Position numbers and translations under genes: made by a program
From: Acidobacteriota bacterium
GTDB lineage: Bacteria; Acidobacteriota; Blastocatellia; Pyrinomonadales; Pyrinomonadaceae
Length of the DNA stretch: 45,987 nt
Direction: 5' to 3'
NCBI GenBank assembly: GCA_019239425.1
Contig: JAFAZX010000002.1
Location: 1 to 45,987, forward strand
Notes under the pieces: model-generated
What the model was told of the DNA's origin: nothing
Database searches by the model: none
The model's input: the letters and a program-made list of their open reading frames with translations, nothing else
Shown here: piece by piece, positions 21,518 to 31,537 of the stretch
How positions within the stretch are numbered: the stretch's first letter is position 1
How the letters are laid out: each line of letters opens with the position of its first letter

Positions 21518-24438
21518 GCACGAGGGAATTTTCCACGACGTTGGGGGGCATCACTCTCGACGCGCTGGGGACGGCGAACCCGTTTCCCGGCCTTCGCCCG
21601 TTCGAGACGGACGAGTACCGCCTCTTCTTCGGGCGCGAGGGGCAGTCGGACGCCCTGCTCGAAAGGCTCGAGCGCTCGCGCTTCCTCGCCGTCGTCGGCA
21701 CTTCCGGGAGCGGCAAGTCCTCGCTCGTGCGCGCGGGACTCCTCCCCGCGCTGCGCGGGGGGATGATGGCGGGGGCGGGCGCGGGCTGGCGCGTCGCGGT
21801 GGCGCGCCCCGGCCACGACCCGCACGGCAACCTCGCGCGCGCGCTCGCCGAGGACGGCGTGCTGAGCGGCGCGGGCGCGGGCCTGCGCCTCGAAGAACGC
21901 GAGGCCGTCATCGAGGCGATGCTGCGCGGCGGCTCGCTCGGGCTGGTGGACGCCGTGCGGGCGGCGCGGCTCGGCCACGAGAAGCTGCTCGTCGTCGTCG
22001 ACCAGTTCGAGGAACTGTTCCGCTTCCGCGCGGCGCGCGCCGCGAAGGCCGACGACGAGGCCTCGGCCTTCGTCAAGCTCCTGCTCGAAGCCGCGCGCCA
22101 GCGCGAGGTGCCGGTCTACGTCGTCCTCACCATGCGCTCGGACTTCCTCGGCGACTGCGCGCAGTTCCAGGGCCTGCCAGAGGCCATCAACGAGGGCCAG
22201 TACCTCATCCCGCGCATGACGCGCGACGAGCGCCGCTTCGCCATCGTCGGCCCCACGCGCGTCGCGCGCGCGCGCATGACCGAGCCGCTTATCAACCGCC
22301 TGCTCAACGACGTGGGCGACAACCCCGACCAGCTTCCGATTCTTCAGCACGCGCTCATGCGCACGTGGGACGAGTGGAGGCGGAAGGGGCACGAGCACGC
22401 GCGCGTTCACACGGCCGGCGCGAAGATCGACGTCTGCTGCTACGAGGCCATCGGCGGCATGGCGGACGCGCTCTCGCGCCACGCCGACGAGGCCTACGCC
22501 GAGCTGCCGGACGAGCGCAGCCGCCGCCTCGCCGAGCTGCTCTTCAAGGCTCTGACCGAGCGCGGCTCGGACAACCGCGAGATACGAAGGCCCACGCGGC
22601 TCAAGGAGATTTGCGAGATCGCGGACGCGCCCGAGGAGGAGGTCGCGAAGGTCGTCGAGGTCTTCCGGCAGGAGGGGCGCACGTTCCTGATGCCGCCCGA
22701 GGGGGCCGACCTCGAGCCCGAGACGATCATCGACATCGCGCACGAGAGCCTTATCCGCAACTGGGGCCGGCTCAAGGAGTGGGTCAGGGACGAGGCCGAG
22801 GGGGCGCGCATCTACCGCCGCCTGGCCGAGGCCGCGGCCGCCTACCGCGCGGGCGAGTCGGGACTTTTGGACGACGTGACGCTCGGGTGGGTCAACCGCT
22901 GGCAGGAGCGTTACAGCCCGAACCGCGCGTGGGGCCTGCGCTACCACCCGGAGTACGACGCGGCGATGTCGCTCCTCGAAGAGAGCCGCCGCGCGCGCGG
23001 GCAGGAGCGCGAGGAGCGCGAGCGGCAGCGCCGCGAGACCCTCGAGCGCGAGCGGCGCGAGCGCGAGCAGGCCGAAACTTACGCGGCCGAGCAGAGGCGC
23101 GCCGCCCGCCGCCTGCGCTACGTCGCGGTGGTGCTCGGCGTCGTCTTCCTCGGCGCGATGGCGGCGCTGGTCGTCGCCGTCGTCGCCGAGCGGCGGGCCG
23201 AGACGGCGCAGAAGAACGTCGAGCGCGCGCGGGAGAAACTCCAGAAGAGCCGCAACGCGGCCAAGAGCATCCAGAGCTACCAGATGACGGAGGCCGAGCG
23301 CGAGCTGTACGAGCTTTACGCGATGACGGCGAACGACGACGAGGGGCACGAGAACCGCGCGTGGGTCTTCTACAACCTCGGCGAGCTGAACAGCCGCCTG
23401 GAGCGGCACGACCAGGCGGCGGCCTTCTTCAAGTCCGCCCTGCAGACCGAGATCATGATTCACGGCAGCCTCGGGCTGGACTCGGTCGGCACGCTCGACG
23501 GCCTCGCGCACGCGCTCGAAGACGGGCGCAACTACAACGCGGCCGTCGAGCAGTTCGAGCTGCTCTCGTCGATCCTCACCGCCGCCGCCCCGCAGAAGGA
23601 CAGCTACTTCCGGCTCAACACGGCGAACGTCTACAAAGACCTCGCCAACCTCTACCTGAAGCAGGCGGCGGCCGCCTACGACGAGGCCGTGGCCGCGGGC
23701 GGGGCCGAGCGCTCGGAGGCGGCGCGCGACGAGGCGATGCGCCCGGCGCGCGAGAAGGCGAAGGCGCAGTACCGGCAGGCGCTCGCCGTCTGGGAGGAGG
23801 CGCTGAGCAAAGACCCGGACGCGCTCTCGGACAAGTACGAGGAGTACGCCTCCTTCATCGAGAATCTCTACTACCCCTTAAGTCGTGAGGACGCGGCGAC
23901 GGCCGAGTCCCTGCTGCGGAAGTCTTTCGCGCTGCGCCGCGACGCCGGCACGCCGCTCGCGCGCAAGCCCATCGGCCCGCCCAACCGCGGCAACGACCCC
24001 GCCATCACGGCGCAGCTCGCGGCCGACGGGCCGGGCTACGTGCTCTTCAACGGCCAGACGGCGAACGCCTACGGCCGGCCCGAGTTCGTGGAGCTGATCC
24101 GCGCCATCGCCGCCGCGTGGGAGAAGAGACACCCGGAATCGAAGCTCGTCGTCGCGGACATCAGCCTGCGCGGCGGCGGCAACTTCCCCGGCCACGGCGG
24201 CGACCACCAGGACGGGCGCGAGGTGGACATCTGGCCGCTCACCAGCAACGGCCAGCCGGAGCCGACCAACATCTACGCCCCGAACTACTCGCGCGAGCTG
24301 ACGACCGAACTCGTCAAGCTCATCAAGCAGGTCAACCCCTCGGCCCTCGTCTACTTCGACGACCCCACGCTCGTCTCCGCCGGCCTCGTCCGCGCCACCC
24401 TCGACCACAACAACCACATGCACGTCTACCTTCCTTGA
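21514..24438 (+). CDS. STAND NTPase fused to TPR region and M74/LAS-type endopeptidase
   Basis: A 974-residue protein, GTG start, overlapping the TIR gene by 4 bp. It begins with the nSTAND1 hallmark NPFPGLRPFETDE at about 22-34. Walker A is GTSGSGKSS (K68) and Walker B is LLVVVDQFEELF (D163). A winged-helix-like region and a highly charged coiled coil (about 490-533) follow, then one membrane helix (about 536-560). A TPR-like region (about 600-790) comes next. The last 180 residues are a penicillin-insensitive murein endopeptidase-like (LAS) domain: zinc ligands H898 and D905 in GHGGDHQDGREVDIW and the HMH of H968-H970 near the end. Topology suggests a cytosolic switch with a periplasmic peptidoglycan hydrolase. 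The C-terminal effector position is unusual for STAND proteins. Confidence 0.88.
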   Translation: MSTREFSTTLGGITLDALGTANPFPGLRPFETDEYRLFFGREGQSDALLERLERSRFLAVVGTSGSGKSSLVRAGLLPALRGGMMAGAGAGWRVAVARPGHDPHGNLARALAEDGVLSGAGAGLRLEEREAVIEAMLRGGSLGLVDAVRAARLGHEKLLVVVDQFEELFRFRAARAAKADDEASAFVKLLLEAARQREVPVYVVLTMRSDFLGDCAQFQGLPEAINEGQYLIPRMTRDERRFAIVGPTRVARARMTEPLINRLLNDVGDNPDQLPILQHALMRTWDEWRRKGHEHARVHTAGAKIDVCCYEAIGGMADALSRHADEAYAELPDERSRRLAELLFKALTERGSDNREIRRPTRLKEICEIADAPEEEVAKVVEVFRQEGRTFLMPPEGADLEPETIIDIAHESLIRNWGRLKEWVRDEAEGARIYRRLAEAAAAYRAGESGLLDDVTLGWVNRWQERYSPNRAWGLRYHPEYDAAMSLLEESRRARGQEREERERQRRETLERERREREQAETYAAEQRRAARRLRYVAVVLGVVFLGAMAALVVAVVAERRAETAQKNVERAREKLQKSRNAAKSIQSYQMTEAERELYELYAMTANDDEGHENRAWVFYNLGELNSRLERHDQAAAFFKSALQTEIMIHGSLGLDSVGTLDGLAHALEDGRNYNAAVEQFELLSSILTAAAPQKDSYFRLNTANVYKDLANLYLKQAAAAYDEAVAAGGAERSEAARDEAMRPAREKAKAQYRQALAVWEEALSKDPDALSDKYEEYASFIENLYYPLSREDAATAESLLRKSFALRRDAGTPLARKPIGPPNRGNDPAITAQLAADGPGYVLFNGQTANAYGRPEFVELIRAIAAAWEKRHPESKLVVADISLRGGGNFPGHGGDHQDGREVDIWPLTSNGQPEPTNIYAPNYSRELTTELVKLIKQVNPSALVYFDDPTLVSAGLVRATLDHNNHMHVYLP

Positions 24439-24518
24439 AAGGATGAAGGCGGAAGGATGAAGGATGAAGTGAAGACTGTTCCTACTTCATCCTTCATCCT
24501 TCCGCCTTCATCCTTTCC
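24437..24518. repeat. Inverted-repeat hairpin, GGATGAA family (B3)
   Basis: Starts at the stop codon of the STAND gene. The arms contain one GGCGGAA variant at the same place as in B1, matched in both arms. It is followed by TTTCCTTTT, so this copy could serve as an intrinsic terminator for the TIR/STAND operon. 24519-24619 otherwise shows only the short leader of the DNA polymerase gene. Confidence 0.9.
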
Positions 24519-24619
24519 TTTTGCGCGCCGCCCGTTTTTCAGGTAGCTTACAGGCTCACACTTTTTCCGAAGGCGCCGGCGGTGGGGGGCGCGGAGGTGT
24601 GCCGGTTTAGAGAGGACAG

Positions 24620-26482
24620 ATGGAAGAGATCGAATACAGACTCGTCGAGACGCCGGGGGAGCTGGCCGCCGCGTGCGAGCGCCTCGCGCGCGCGCCCGAG
24701 GTCGGCTTCGACACCGAGACGACCTCCCTCTCGCCCTTCGAGGGGCGCGTCCGCCTCGTCCAGTTCGCCGCGGCGGGCGAGCCCGCCTACCTCATCGACC
24801 TCGACCGGTTCACCGGCGAAGGCGACAACGCCGCCCGCCGCGAGCGCGCGCGCACGAGCGAAGACCTCGCGCCCCTCCGCCGCCTCCTCGCCGCCACCCG
24901 CCCCGTCAAGTGCGCGCACAACGCGAAGTTTGACGCGAAATGGGTGCAGCACTATCTCGGGGTCGAGATGTGCGGGGAGTTCGACTCGGGGGCGGAGAAC
25001 AGGAACGAGGTCGAGCGCGCGGGGCTGTTCGACACGCTGCTCGCGAGCCAGCTCGTCTCGGCCGGCGAGCAGGAAGACCGCCACTCGCTCGCCTCGGTCT
25101 CCGAGCGCTACCTCAACCTGACCGTGGACAAGACGCAGCAGGTGAGCGACTGGGGCGGCGCGCTCTCGGCCGCGCAGCTCGAATACGCCGCGCGCGACGC
25201 GGCCGTCATGCTCCCCCTGCGCCTCAAACTCGTCGAGGCCCTGCGCGCCAACGCGCTGACGCGCACGGCGCAGCTCGAGTTCGAGTGCGTCGTCCCGCTC
25301 GCCGCGCTCGAGCTGGCCGGCGTCTACCTCGAACAGGAATGCTGGCGCGCCAAGCTCAAGGAGATCGCGAAGCGGCGCGACGAGCTGCACGAAATCCTGC
25401 AGGACGAACTCGCCGAGGAGCCCGCGCAGCAGTCTCTCTTCGGCCCCGCGCGCGCGAACATCAACCTCGACTCGCACGTCCAGCTCACGCGCGCCCTGAA
25501 GCGCGTGCTGCCCGCGGGCGAGGAGATACCCGACTCCACCCGCAACTGGAAGCTCGAACCGCTCGCCGTCAAGTACGCGGTCGTCCGCAACATCCTCGAC
25601 TACCGCACGCTCCAGAAGACCCTCAAGTTCGGCGAGACGCTCCTCGAATCGATCAACCCGCAGACCGGCCGCATCCACTCCCACTTCCACCAGATCGGCG
25701 CCCCCACCGGGAGAATGAGCTGCACTGACCCTAACGTTCAGCAAGTCCCCCACGCCTTCGACATGCGGCGCTGCTTCCGCGCGCCCGAGGGGCGGAAGCT
25801 GGTCGACGCCGACTACTCGCAGATCGAGCTGCGCATCCTCGCCGACTTCACGAACGACCCGGGGTTCGTGGAGGCGTTCCGCACGGGCGCGGACTTGCAC
25901 CGCGTGACGGCGGCGCAGGTCTTCGGCGTGAAGCTGGAGGAGGTCTCGAAGGAGCAGCGCGACTTCGCCAAGCGCCTGAACTTCGGCGTGGTCTACGGCA
26001 TCGGCGCGCGCCGCTTCGCGCTGCTGACGGGCCTGAATGAGACGGAGGCCGAAGACCTCCTCAAGCGCTACTTCGCCACCTACCGCGACCTCGACGCGTG
26101 GCTGCGCGACGCGGGCTTCAAGGCCGTCCGCGAGCGCACCGCCCCCCGCACCGTCGCGGGCCGCCTCTTCCGCTTCAACTTCGACCCCGAAGACCGCCAA
26201 GCCACCTCCCTCGCCCAACGCAACGGCAAGAACGCCCCCGTCCAAGGGTCAAGTGCCGACATCATCAAGCGCGCGCTCAGGCTGCTGCACGACCGCTTGA
26301 AGGGGACGGGCGCGCAGATCGTCAACGTCGTGCATGACGAGATCGTGGTCGAGTGTCCGGAGAGCGAGGCCGAGGAGTTCGCGCGCGTCGTCGAGGGGGC
26401 GATGTGCGCGGCCGGCGAGGAGTACGTCAAGGCCGTCCCCGTCAAGGTCGAGTCGTCGGTGACGGACGAGTGGGTGAAGTGA
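24620..26482 (+). CDS. Family A DNA polymerase with 3'-5' exonuclease, no 5' nuclease
   Basis: A 620-residue, Klenow-like enzyme. The N-terminal DEDD exonuclease domain has the intact motif GFDTETTSL (D31, E33), a KCAHNAKFD block and the EYAARDA motif with its Asp. The polymerase domain has motif A DADYSQIELRILA (D398), motif B RDFAKRLNFGVVYG and motif C VVHDEIVVE (D573). Proofreading and polymerisation should both work. The 5'-3' exonuclease domain of standard PolA is absent, so it may be a second or specialised Pol I for repair. ATG at 24620 follows AGAGGACAG. It sits alone between hairpin B3 and a 228-bp gap. Confidence 0.93.
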   Translation: MEEIEYRLVETPGELAAACERLARAPEVGFDTETTSLSPFEGRVRLVQFAAAGEPAYLIDLDRFTGEGDNAARRERARTSEDLAPLRRLLAATRPVKCAHNAKFDAKWVQHYLGVEMCGEFDSGAENRNEVERAGLFDTLLASQLVSAGEQEDRHSLASVSERYLNLTVDKTQQVSDWGGALSAAQLEYAARDAAVMLPLRLKLVEALRANALTRTAQLEFECVVPLAALELAGVYLEQECWRAKLKEIAKRRDELHEILQDELAEEPAQQSLFGPARANINLDSHVQLTRALKRVLPAGEEIPDSTRNWKLEPLAVKYAVVRNILDYRTLQKTLKFGETLLESINPQTGRIHSHFHQIGAPTGRMSCTDPNVQQVPHAFDMRRCFRAPEGRKLVDADYSQIELRILADFTNDPGFVEAFRTGADLHRVTAAQVFGVKLEEVSKEQRDFAKRLNFGVVYGIGARRFALLTGLNETEAEDLLKRYFATYRDLDAWLRDAGFKAVRERTAPRTVAGRLFRFNFDPEDRQATSLAQRNGKNAPVQGSSADIIKRALRLLHDRLKGTGAQIVNVVHDEIVVECPESEAEEFARVVEGAMCAAGEEYVKAVPVKVESSVTDEWVK

Positions 26483-26540
26483 GTGAACAGTTAAGAAACG
26501 AAGTCTGCCGGCGGCGCGCGTGTTTACGTACGGACGCGTG

Positions 26541-26610
26541 CTGTCAAGCGGGGAGGGCGCCGATGTGCCGCGGCGCACGCTTGACAGGCACGCCGCGCCT
26601 TCCCTAGTCT
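26541..26610 (+). promoter_or_regulatory. Inverted repeat and candidate promoter before the sugar dehydrogenase
   Basis: CTGTCAAGCG at 26541-26550 and CGCTTGACAG at 26579-26588 are inverted repeats flanking a GC-rich palindrome (GTGCCGCGGCGCAC). The right arm contains TTGACA (26581-26586), followed after 18 nt by TAGTCT (26605-26610), a weak -10. An operator overlapping the promoter is one reading, a terminator for the polymerase gene another. The rest of 26483-26710 shows no gene. Confidence 0.4.
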
Positions 26611-26710
26611 TTCATATGGCGAGTTCCTTAGCGCACTCCCGCCAACGCCGACGACAGTGCGACGCGCAAATCCCGTCGAAGGCATTCTGAACAGCTAACC
26701 GGAAAAGAAC

Positions 26711-28048
<1,338 letters not shown>

Positions 28049-28143
28049 GAAGCTGTGAGGCGGCTTTTCGAAGGGGCGTGCGGGGGTTAGAATGACTCCC
28101 GCACGCCCCCTGGTTTTTGGTCGGAAGCCGCAGGAGTTTGCCC

Positions 28144-28797
28144 ATGTCGTCGCCGGCGAAGGAGAGTCTCACCGCGGAGGAGGTGGCGAACTGCGCGACG
28201 CACGGGGTGGGGCTGGCCCTGAGCGTGGCCGGGTTCGTCGCGCTCGTCGCGCTGGCGTACGCGCACGGCGACGCGTGGCACATCGCGAGCTGCGCGGTCT
28301 ACGGCGCTTCGCTCGTCGCGCTCTACCTCGCCTCGACGCTCTACCACGGGGCGCGCGGGCCGCGCGCGAAGAGCCTCTTCCAGGCGCTCGACCACTGCGG
28401 CATCTACCTGCTCATCGCGGGGACGTACACGCCCTTCACGCTCGTCACTTTGCGCGGCCCCTGGGGGTGGACTCTGTTCGGGCTGGTGTGGGGCCTGGCG
28501 CTGGCGGGCATCGTCTTCCGCGTCGTCTGCGGCGAACGCTACCGGCCGCTGGCCGTCGTTTCCTACGTGCTGCTGGGTTGGCTGTGCGTCGTGGCCGTGA
28601 AGCCGATCCTGACGCTCGTGCCGCCGGGGGCGCTGGCGTGGATCGCGGCCGGGGGGCTGACCTACACGGCGGGCGTCTTCTTCTTCACCGCCAGGCGCAT
28701 CCCGCACCACCACGCCATCTGGCACCTCTTCGTCCTCGCCGGGAGCATCTGCCACTACGTCGCCGTCTTCGTCTACGTCCTGCCGTCGAGGGGCTGA
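28144..28797 (+). CDS. Hemolysin III / PAQR-like membrane protein
   Basis: A 217-residue integral membrane protein with seven hydrophobic helices of the hemolysin III (YqfA/PAQR) family. Conserved features are NCATHGVGLALS near the N-terminus, STLYHGARGPRAKSLFQALD with the metal-site His, DHCGIYLLIAGTYTPF, and the C-terminal pair FFFTARRIPHHHAIWHLFVL and HYVAVF. These His/Asp positions form the zinc site of PAQR proteins. The role is probably lipid or membrane homeostasis, and hemolysis is a historical label. ATG at 28144 is chosen after GCAGGAG. The frame is open from 28117. Confidence 0.92.
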   Translation: MSSPAKESLTAEEVANCATHGVGLALSVAGFVALVALAYAHGDAWHIASCAVYGASLVALYLASTLYHGARGPRAKSLFQALDHCGIYLLIAGTYTPFTLVTLRGPWGWTLFGLVWGLALAGIVFRVVCGERYRPLAVVSYVLLGWLCVVAVKPILTLVPPGALAWIAAGGLTYTAGVFFFTARRIPHHHAIWHLFVLAGSICHYVAVFVYVLPSRG

Positions 28798-28808
28798 AGG
28801 GATGTGCG

Positions 28809-29007
28809 AACATCCCCGCAGGGGATGAAGATACTAGCCGGGGGTCAGCGAAGGCGCGTCAGCGCCGAAGCGCCAACCCCCGGTGGAAGTAGCGATATAA
28901 GACCGACCCTGTCTGCCACGCCGGCAAGAACTGGACGCTCGAAGGCGACTGAACTCTCCCGCGGCCGAAAGCAAAGGGGGCCACGCCGCACCGGCGGCGT
29001 GGCCCCT
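28809..29007. repeat. Cluster of intergenic inverted repeats
   Basis: In the 271-bp gap: a short stem CATCCCC/GGGGATG (28811-28827), a longer one with CCGGGGGT/ACCCCCGG arms (28838-28882) containing nested GGCGC/GCGCC stems, and a strong stem GGGGCCACGCCGC/GCGGCGTGGCCCC (about 28977-29006). The last could terminate transcription, though only a short T run follows. A TACAAT at 29019-29024 may be a -10 element for the TPR gene, without a clear -35. Confidence 0.6.
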
Positions 29008-29068
29008 CCGCGTTGTTGTACAATGGCGGCCGCCTCCCTGCGGCACGAAAAACTTTTAAGGAGTCGTC

Positions 29069-30289
29069 ATGTCCCAACCACGTCACGCCGCCGCCCGCGG
29101 CCTCCTCCTCTTCGCCCTCCTCCTGCTCGCCCTCTCGCTGCCGGCCTACGCGCAGGGCGGCGAAGACCTCGACGCGCTGAAGCAGAGGGCCTCCGCCCTG
29201 ATGAAGGAGACGAAGTACACCGAGGCGCTGCCGCTGCTGGAGAAGATCGCGGCCGCCGAGCCCGACGACGCGCAGACGCAGTTCTACCTCGGGTTCGCCC
29301 TCATCGCCCAGGCGAACAACACGAAGGAGCCGGCGGCCCGCAAGGCGCTGCGCGTCCGCGCCCGCGCCGCCTTCGTCAAGGCGAAGGCGTTGGGCGTCAA
29401 GGAGCCCGTGATCGACGCGCTCATCCAGAGCATGGCGCCCGACGGCTCGGACGGCGCCAAGTTCTCCGAGAACCCCGAGGCCGACAGGCTGATGGGCGAG
29501 GCCGAGGGCTTCTTCTCGCAGGGCAAATTCGACGAGGCGCTCAAGAACTACCAGCAGGCGCTCCGGCTCGACCCGAAGCTCTACATGGCGGCGCTCTTCT
29601 CGGGCGACGTCTACAAGCAGCGCGGCGACTTCCAGCAGGCGGAGGTCTGGTACCAGAAGGCCATCGAGATCGACCCGTACCGCGAGACCGCCTACCGCTA
29701 CTCGGCGACGCCGCTCATGCAGCAGCGGAAGTTCGACCAGGCGCGCGACCGCTACGTCGAGGCCTACATCACCGAGCCTTACAACAAGTTCTCGGTCTCC
29801 GGCCTGACGCAGTGGGCGCAGGCGACGCAGACGCGCCTCGCGCACCCCGCCATCGACATCCCGACCGACATCAAGTTCGACGAGAAGGGTAACGCGCAGA
29901 TTAACCTCGACGCCGGCGCGCTGCTGGGCGGGAAGGACGACGGCTCCTTCGCCTGGCTCTCCTACGGGACGACCCGCACGGACTGGCACAAGGAGAAGTT
30001 CGCCAAGACCTTCCCGCAGGAGAAGGTCTACCGCCACAGCCTCGCCGAAGAGGCCGACGCGCTGCGGAGCGTGCTCGCCCTCGCCTCCGACAAGAAGGTC
30101 GCCAAGACGCTCAGCCCCTCGCTCGCGCGCCTAAAGAAGCTGGACGAGGAGGGCCTGCTCGAAGCCTACATCCTGCTCGCGCACGCCGACCAGGGCATCG
30201 CCGAAGACCACCCGGCCTACCTCCGGCAGAACCGCGACAAGCTCCGCCGCTACGTCGTCCAGTACGTCCTGACCGGCGGCGGCAAGTAG
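29069..30289 (+). CDS. Exported TPR protein
   Basis: A 406-residue protein. A signal peptide (about 1-28, GLLLFALLLLALSLPAYAQG) is followed by tetratricopeptide repeats: one at about 36-68 (ASALMKETKYTEALPLLEKI), and a cluster at about 140-250 with AEGFFSQGKFDEALKNYQQA, SGDVYKQRGDFQQAEVWYQK and YSATPLMQQRKFDQARDRYV. The C-terminal 150 residues have no recognised domain. It probably acts in the periplasm as a protein-interaction scaffold. AAGGAGTC precedes the ATG. It converges with the kinase-like gene after 21 bp. Confidence 0.85.
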   Translation: MSQPRHAAARGLLLFALLLLALSLPAYAQGGEDLDALKQRASALMKETKYTEALPLLEKIAAAEPDDAQTQFYLGFALIAQANNTKEPAARKALRVRARAAFVKAKALGVKEPVIDALIQSMAPDGSDGAKFSENPEADRLMGEAEGFFSQGKFDEALKNYQQALRLDPKLYMAALFSGDVYKQRGDFQQAEVWYQKAIEIDPYRETAYRYSATPLMQQRKFDQARDRYVEAYITEPYNKFSVSGLTQWAQATQTRLAHPAIDIPTDIKFDEKGNAQINLDAGALLGGKDDGSFAWLSYGTTRTDWHKEKFAKTFPQEKVYRHSLAEEADALRSVLALASDKKVAKTLSPSLARLKKLDEEGLLEAYILLAHADQGIAEDHPAYLRQNRDKLRRYVVQYVLTGGGK

Positions 30290-30310
30290 GGGCGCGGCCC
30301 GGCGGCGCCT

Positions 30311-31387
30311 TCAGCCCGCGGGCGGGGCGGAGGCGCCGCCGAGTTCCGCGACGCGGCCGAGCTGTGCGATGCGTTCGCGCAGGGCGCGCGTGAAGCAGTC
30401 GGCCTCCTCGCGCGTGGCGCCGCTCGCGAGGAGCCCCTCGCGCAGTTGGCCGTCGGTGACGCGGCCGAGGTAGGAGTAGAGCCAGCGCACGTCGCCGACC
30501 CTGATTCCTTCGGTCGCCTCGTCCGTCCGCTGCCCCGTGTAGCCCCACTCGACGAGGCCGTCTTTTACCCCGCGTACGAAGTCTGCGTTCTGCGACGCGA
30601 ACCCTTCGCAGTCCCACTTGGTGCGCGTCAAAGGACTCCCGGACTTCCCCATCGAAGCGCCCCAGTCGATGATGAGGTAGCGCGCCTCCGTACTCCCGTC
30701 CGGCAGCGTGTGTTCGAAGATGGCCGTGTTCGAGCCGCGCGCCACGTCCCGCACGTCCTTGTTGTCCCAGTTCGAGACGAGCATCAGCAGCACCTTCAGC
30801 CCCGCCAGCTCGCGCGTGCCCACGAAAGGATTCTCGTCCCATGACCAGCCGTGCTCGTCGAAGAGTTTCCGCACGCCCTCCTCGTCCAGCTCGAAGCGCG
30901 CGTCCCTGAAGCTGAAGTCCTCCGCGACGCACGTGCGCGCGCGCCCCAAATTCTCGGCTCCGTGGATGTGCCCCTCGGCGACGTAGTAGGCGGCCTCGAC
31001 GTGGTAGCCGGCGGCCCACGCGAGGCGCGTCGCGAACGTCTCGCTCTTCACCTCGTCGCCCCACTTCACGCGCCAGCGCAGGTCGCGCGCGTCGTGCACG
31101 CTCAGGCAGGGGTTCGACCCCGTCGCGTGCTCCTCGACGAAGCGGAAAGGGGGCTTCGGCTCGCGCCCGCGCCCGCCGTAGCCGCCGCGGAAGTCGAGGC
31201 GGCCCACGTCGCCGGGGTCACTCCACAGCGAGAGCTTGCGCGCGCGCAGGGGCCGCTCCCGCGCCGTCCAGACCTTGTAGCGCGAGACGGCCCACCAGAA
31301 GAGATAGACGACGATGACGCCCGACGCCGTCCCGACGGCGGCGACGAGCAGGATGGTCGTGAGCTTCGGAAACAGCAGCAGAGTCAT
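30311..31387 (-). CDS. Membrane-anchored protein with kinase-like motifs
   Basis: A 358-residue protein from the ATG at 31387. The frame runs to 31507, but that part lies in hairpin C3 sequence. A membrane helix (about 8-33, LTTILLVAAVGTASGVIVVYLFW) leaves the rest on one side. Residues about 190-265 contain GLKVLLMLVSNWDNKDVRD, then N and I, and YLIIDWGASMGKSG. An Asp/Asn pair followed by a hydrophobic IDWG resembles the catalytic loop and metal-binding Asp of atypical kinases (FAM20/CotH, PI3/4-kinase-like). The P-loop region is not obvious, so kinase activity is only inference. It otherwise has no recognised family. Confidence 0.65.
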   Translation of the reverse strand: MTLLLFPKLTTILLVAAVGTASGVIVVYLFWWAVSRYKVWTARERPLRARKLSLWSDPGDVGRLDFRGGYGGRGREPKPPFRFVEEHATGSNPCLSVHDARDLRWRVKWGDEVKSETFATRLAWAAGYHVEAAYYVAEGHIHGAENLGRARTCVAEDFSFRDARFELDEEGVRKLFDEHGWSWDENPFVGTRELAGLKVLLMLVSNWDNKDVRDVARGSNTAIFEHTLPDGSTEARYLIIDWGASMGKSGSPLTRTKWDCEGFASQNADFVRGVKDGLVEWGYTGQRTDEATEGIRVGDVRWLYSYLGRVTDGQLREGLLASGATREEADCFTRALRERIAQLGRVAELGGASAPPAG

Positions 31388-31458
31388 AAAGAGTAAGCGT
31401 GTGCCCCTAATATAACACCCGCCGACTCTCTGAATTGTGGAGAAGGTGTGAAGGAAAA

Positions 31459-31537
31459 GGTTTTGGGTGTTGGGTGCTGGGTGCTGGGTAAAACCAAAAC
31501 CCAACACCTAACACCCAGCACCAGCACCCAACACCCC
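31459..31537. repeat. Inverted-repeat hairpin, GGGTGCT family (C3)
   Basis: The left arm starts GGTTTTGGGTGTTGGGTGCT and the right arm, ending at 31536, abuts the stop codon of the dikinase gene (31537-31539, minus strand). A near match exists to every left-arm unit on the right, except for one T-for-C change and a short deletion. Confidence 0.88.

Noticed and set aside
21427..23511. Long minus-strand ORF opposite the TIR/STAND genes
   Set aside because: Antisense of the STAND gene with only low-complexity Arg/Ala/Leu runs.
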